This document shows, piece by piece, positions 61,856-64,000 of a DNA stretch of 64,000 nucleotides (within the stretch, counting starts at the first letter, position 1; every line of letters begins with the position of its first letter). Under the pieces are notes generated by a model. That model saw only the letters and a program-made list of their open reading frames with translations, had not been told where the DNA came from and did no database searches. This DNA is from Allodiplogaster sudhausi (Eukaryota; Nematoda; Chromadorea; Rhabditida; Diplogasteridae). The stretch is taken from NCBI GenBank assembly GCA_945643635.1, contig CALZFC010000058.1:558001-622000 (forward strand), given 5' to 3'. The position numbers were made by a program, and so were the translations under genes.

Positions 61856-63853
61856 ATGGCGGCGCGGGCCGGGGTCGTAAGCGAGCCCGGTCCCTCAGCC
61901 GAAGTCTCGGCTGGCGCTGGCGCCTTCACTTCTTTTCCGCCGCCAATTCCGAATCACTTCGTGACTCCGACGACTTCTCGCGCCGATGAAGGCGATGAGG
62001 AGGATGGTCAGATATCATTTTAGCCAGAAACTTTTGCTTCAAGCTGCGCACGTGCATTTTAACAAGGCTTTATAATAAGTGAATTTGTCGTATGTAAGTC
62101 GATCTAATGTTGTTAAATGTGTAAAATGAGCTGAATTGGGTGATTGCAGTGGACGAAAGCGACTCGGAGACAGAAATAGAAGCGGCGGAGTACGAGCGAA
62201 GACGAGATGCCATTCTGCGCCGTCTCATCCTTTGCGAAGTGCAAATAGCACGGATTAAGGCCACCGCCAAAGCTTCCAAGCTCAGAGCGGTCAGCTATTC
62301 TTCTTTTCTGACATGTACCTTGGTTATATTGTTCTCGCCGTAGAAAATGGAGCTTTTCGTGATTTAGTCTGCAAACTCGCTCTATTTCGAGGTTAATGGC
62401 CATGATTTTTTTTATGTTCGTCTAAGAAAATCTACTTTTATCTTTATAGTGTCTTCTTATTTTGCTTTGTAATTTTTTTCCAAGTTTAGTATTTAGCATA
62501 TATCTTGGAGAAAAGTATTTTAATTTAAATAATAGTTCGTACGTTTTCCTTGCATGCGCTATCGATCCTTCGCGATCAAGCGGACGCTGTTTGACATTTA
62601 GTGCCTCTTGTATAGAAAGGTGAAGAATCTTGTAGGGTACCTTAACTTATCGCTTCCTTAGAGTGTAACTGGATGATTGTAGCTGGAAAGACAACGGGCC
62701 GATGTGATAGAAGGGGGCGACAGCGAGTACGTGGAGAAGAGCGCTGCTCTCGACCAAGAATATGACGCCAAAGTCGAGGTTCCCCTTTTCACTTTTTATT
62801 TTACTTGTTACAAATTATGCATATTTTTATTTGTTTTATTATTTATTTTTTTTTGCTTTAAAAGCAGCTTTTGTTGTTCTTCTATTCCTGGTTATAATAC
62901 CAAATTTCTTAGGTAAACGAAAAGCACTCATCCCTGGCGGTTGATGCCCTCGCGCGGAAGGTTAATTCAATTTTCTTGTTTGTTGAATACACCTTGAATT
63001 ATTATTTGTTTTGCATTTGCATTGAATTGCTTTATTCTGATCTATTCGCAATACACTATGACTATAAGATTAGAATATTTGTATTGTAGAAATATAATTT
63101 ACTTGAACCTTTCTCCTCTAGGTGGCGGGCCAGATTGACTTTTCCGAACGTTCACTTCTCGACCACGAGCGAACTCGACAACAACAGATGCTCGAGCGAC
63201 TTCATGAGAGGAGAGACCAGATCATTCTGAGAATACGAGGTGCTCATTTTGGATCGTTGTTTAAAGTTGCATCTCTATTTTCAATTATTCCTTCTTAAAA
63301 GTGTAACAAGGCTAAATATAAAGGCGTCCCTCGCAATCAGAACTCCGTCGGCGGCGGCGGAAGTTGCGGTGGAGTGCGTTGAACGAGGAAGAAGGCGAAG
63401 AGGAGTGGCTGAAAGATACGGACACCATCAAAGAGCTGAACAGGCTGAGATATGCTTACGGAAGGGTCGAGACAGCACCAGAAGGTAGTAGCAATAATTC
63501 AGTCTGGCAAAGCTTCCTTTATCCGCGATATCATATCATGTCATGTAAATTTGATGAAACTACATTGTTTTTCTTCTGTATATAGAGCTACATGGGGCGC
63601 TTTTGTGCAGGTGCATTTAAACGAGTAGTAGGGCTTGCGCAGAATATTCTGGCGTAACTCCACGTAGGAGATTTGTAAGATTTGCCAATTGACGAATAAT
63701 TGTATGAGTGCTGTTCCAGCAGAGGATCTACCTCCGCCATTGCAAGCACTGAATGGAGTCGGGCCAAGCACTCTCGGGCCAGACGAGTACCCTGAATGGA
63801 TGTATGAAGACTCTGCTGAGGTGGTCGTTTGCTTCACTTATATTTACTTCTAA
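61856..63853 (+). CDS. BRMS1/Sds3-like subunit of a Sin3-HDAC corepressor
   Basis: Nuclear protein of the Sds3-like family (BRMS1, BRMS1L, SUDS3), scaffold of Sin3-HDAC complexes. Seven exons in phase: 61856-62006, 62150-62289, 62683-62778, 62913-62960, 63122-63239, 63341-63484 and 63720-63853, giving 276 residues. After an Ala/Pro-rich start and acidic DEGDEED and DESDSETE stretches, the family coiled coil begins EYERRRDAILRRLILCEVQI, followed by LERQRADVIEGGDSEYVEKS, matching the BRMS1 ERRR...VIAGKAPEYLEPL pattern. A second helical block (ARKVAGQIDFSERSLLDHER, QQQMLERLHERRDQIILRIR) matches the later helices. The C-terminal part has RRRRRKLRWSALNEEE and a helix TDTIKELNRLRYAYG. An upstream in-frame ATG at 61790 is possible. 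AATAAA at 63935-63940. The last exon may use GAG|GTGGTC as a donor and continue beyond the window. Confidence 0.85.
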
Positions 63854-64000
63854 TTATGTATTTCCAGTTATGAAGCAATTAGTTTCGATTCGATTTGTAC
63901 CGCTTTTTCCCGCAATTTTCACTTGTAACTGTTTAATAAAATACTGGTTTTTTTAAGCGAAGATATTTACAGAATATAAATAGCGGCTGATAATTAAAAG

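Overview
The window is metazoan nuclear DNA and most likely nematode. The genes are intron-rich, with short GT-AG introns and TTTCAG-like acceptors. Exons are GC-rich and introns AT-rich. The gene set fits a nematode: a short Fes/Fer-type SH2 tyrosine kinase without F-BAR, an HtrL/YibB-family type II membrane protein, an RMD-1-like TPR protein and an rnp-6/PUF60 orthologue with a long linker. The species is not identified. Gene models below were assembled by eye from splice sites, phase and family similarity; no alignment or transcript data were available.

Layout, left to right. 1-0.94 kb: 5' part of an unrecognised coiled-coil gene (-). 3.9-7.8 kb: CCZ1, Rab7 GEF subunit (-). 8.3-15.05 kb: PUF60/rnp-6 splicing factor (+). 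15-20.3 kb: gene-free microsatellite DNA. 20.3-21.5 kb: HINT3-like HIT protein (+), followed by a perfect 27-nt hairpin. 24.75-26.25 kb: small secreted peptide gene with a TATA box (+). 27.1-27.3 kb: inverted, decayed copy of the last exon of the next gene. 28.0-29.8 kb: RRM-like gene, possibly NXF-related (+). 30.07-30.69 kb: a 616-bp foldback MITE of Tc1/mariner type, inserted in the splice donor of a PDZ gene (30.7-31.4 kb, -). 31.8-32.6 kb: histone H1 (-). 32.9-34.4 kb: three-module repeat gene that looks pseudogenised (-). 35.3-38.05 kb: SH2-tyrosine kinase (+). 39.4-39.7 kb: two orphan exons (-) that complete the interrupted PDZ domain but lie on the wrong side of it. 41.0-41.4 kb: amidated-peptide precursor with a TATA box (+). 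42.4-44.6 kb: RMD-1/RMDN (+). 45.7-50.9 kb: HtrL/YibB-family protein with a roughly 750-residue low-complexity lumenal stalk (-). 50.9-61.8 kb: gene-free GA/CT microsatellite desert. 61.9-63.85 kb: BRMS1/Sds3-like corepressor subunit (+).

The genes do not form one pathway. They are unrelated housekeeping genes (vesicle traffic, splicing, chromatin) interspersed with small secreted-peptide genes. The most remarkable part is 27-40 kb. It combines an inverted exon copy, a transposon sitting exactly in a 5' splice site, a PDZ gene whose 3' half is displaced about 9 kb to the wrong side, and a decaying modular gene. Long (GA)n/(CT)n tracts occur in almost every intergenic region and in several introns.
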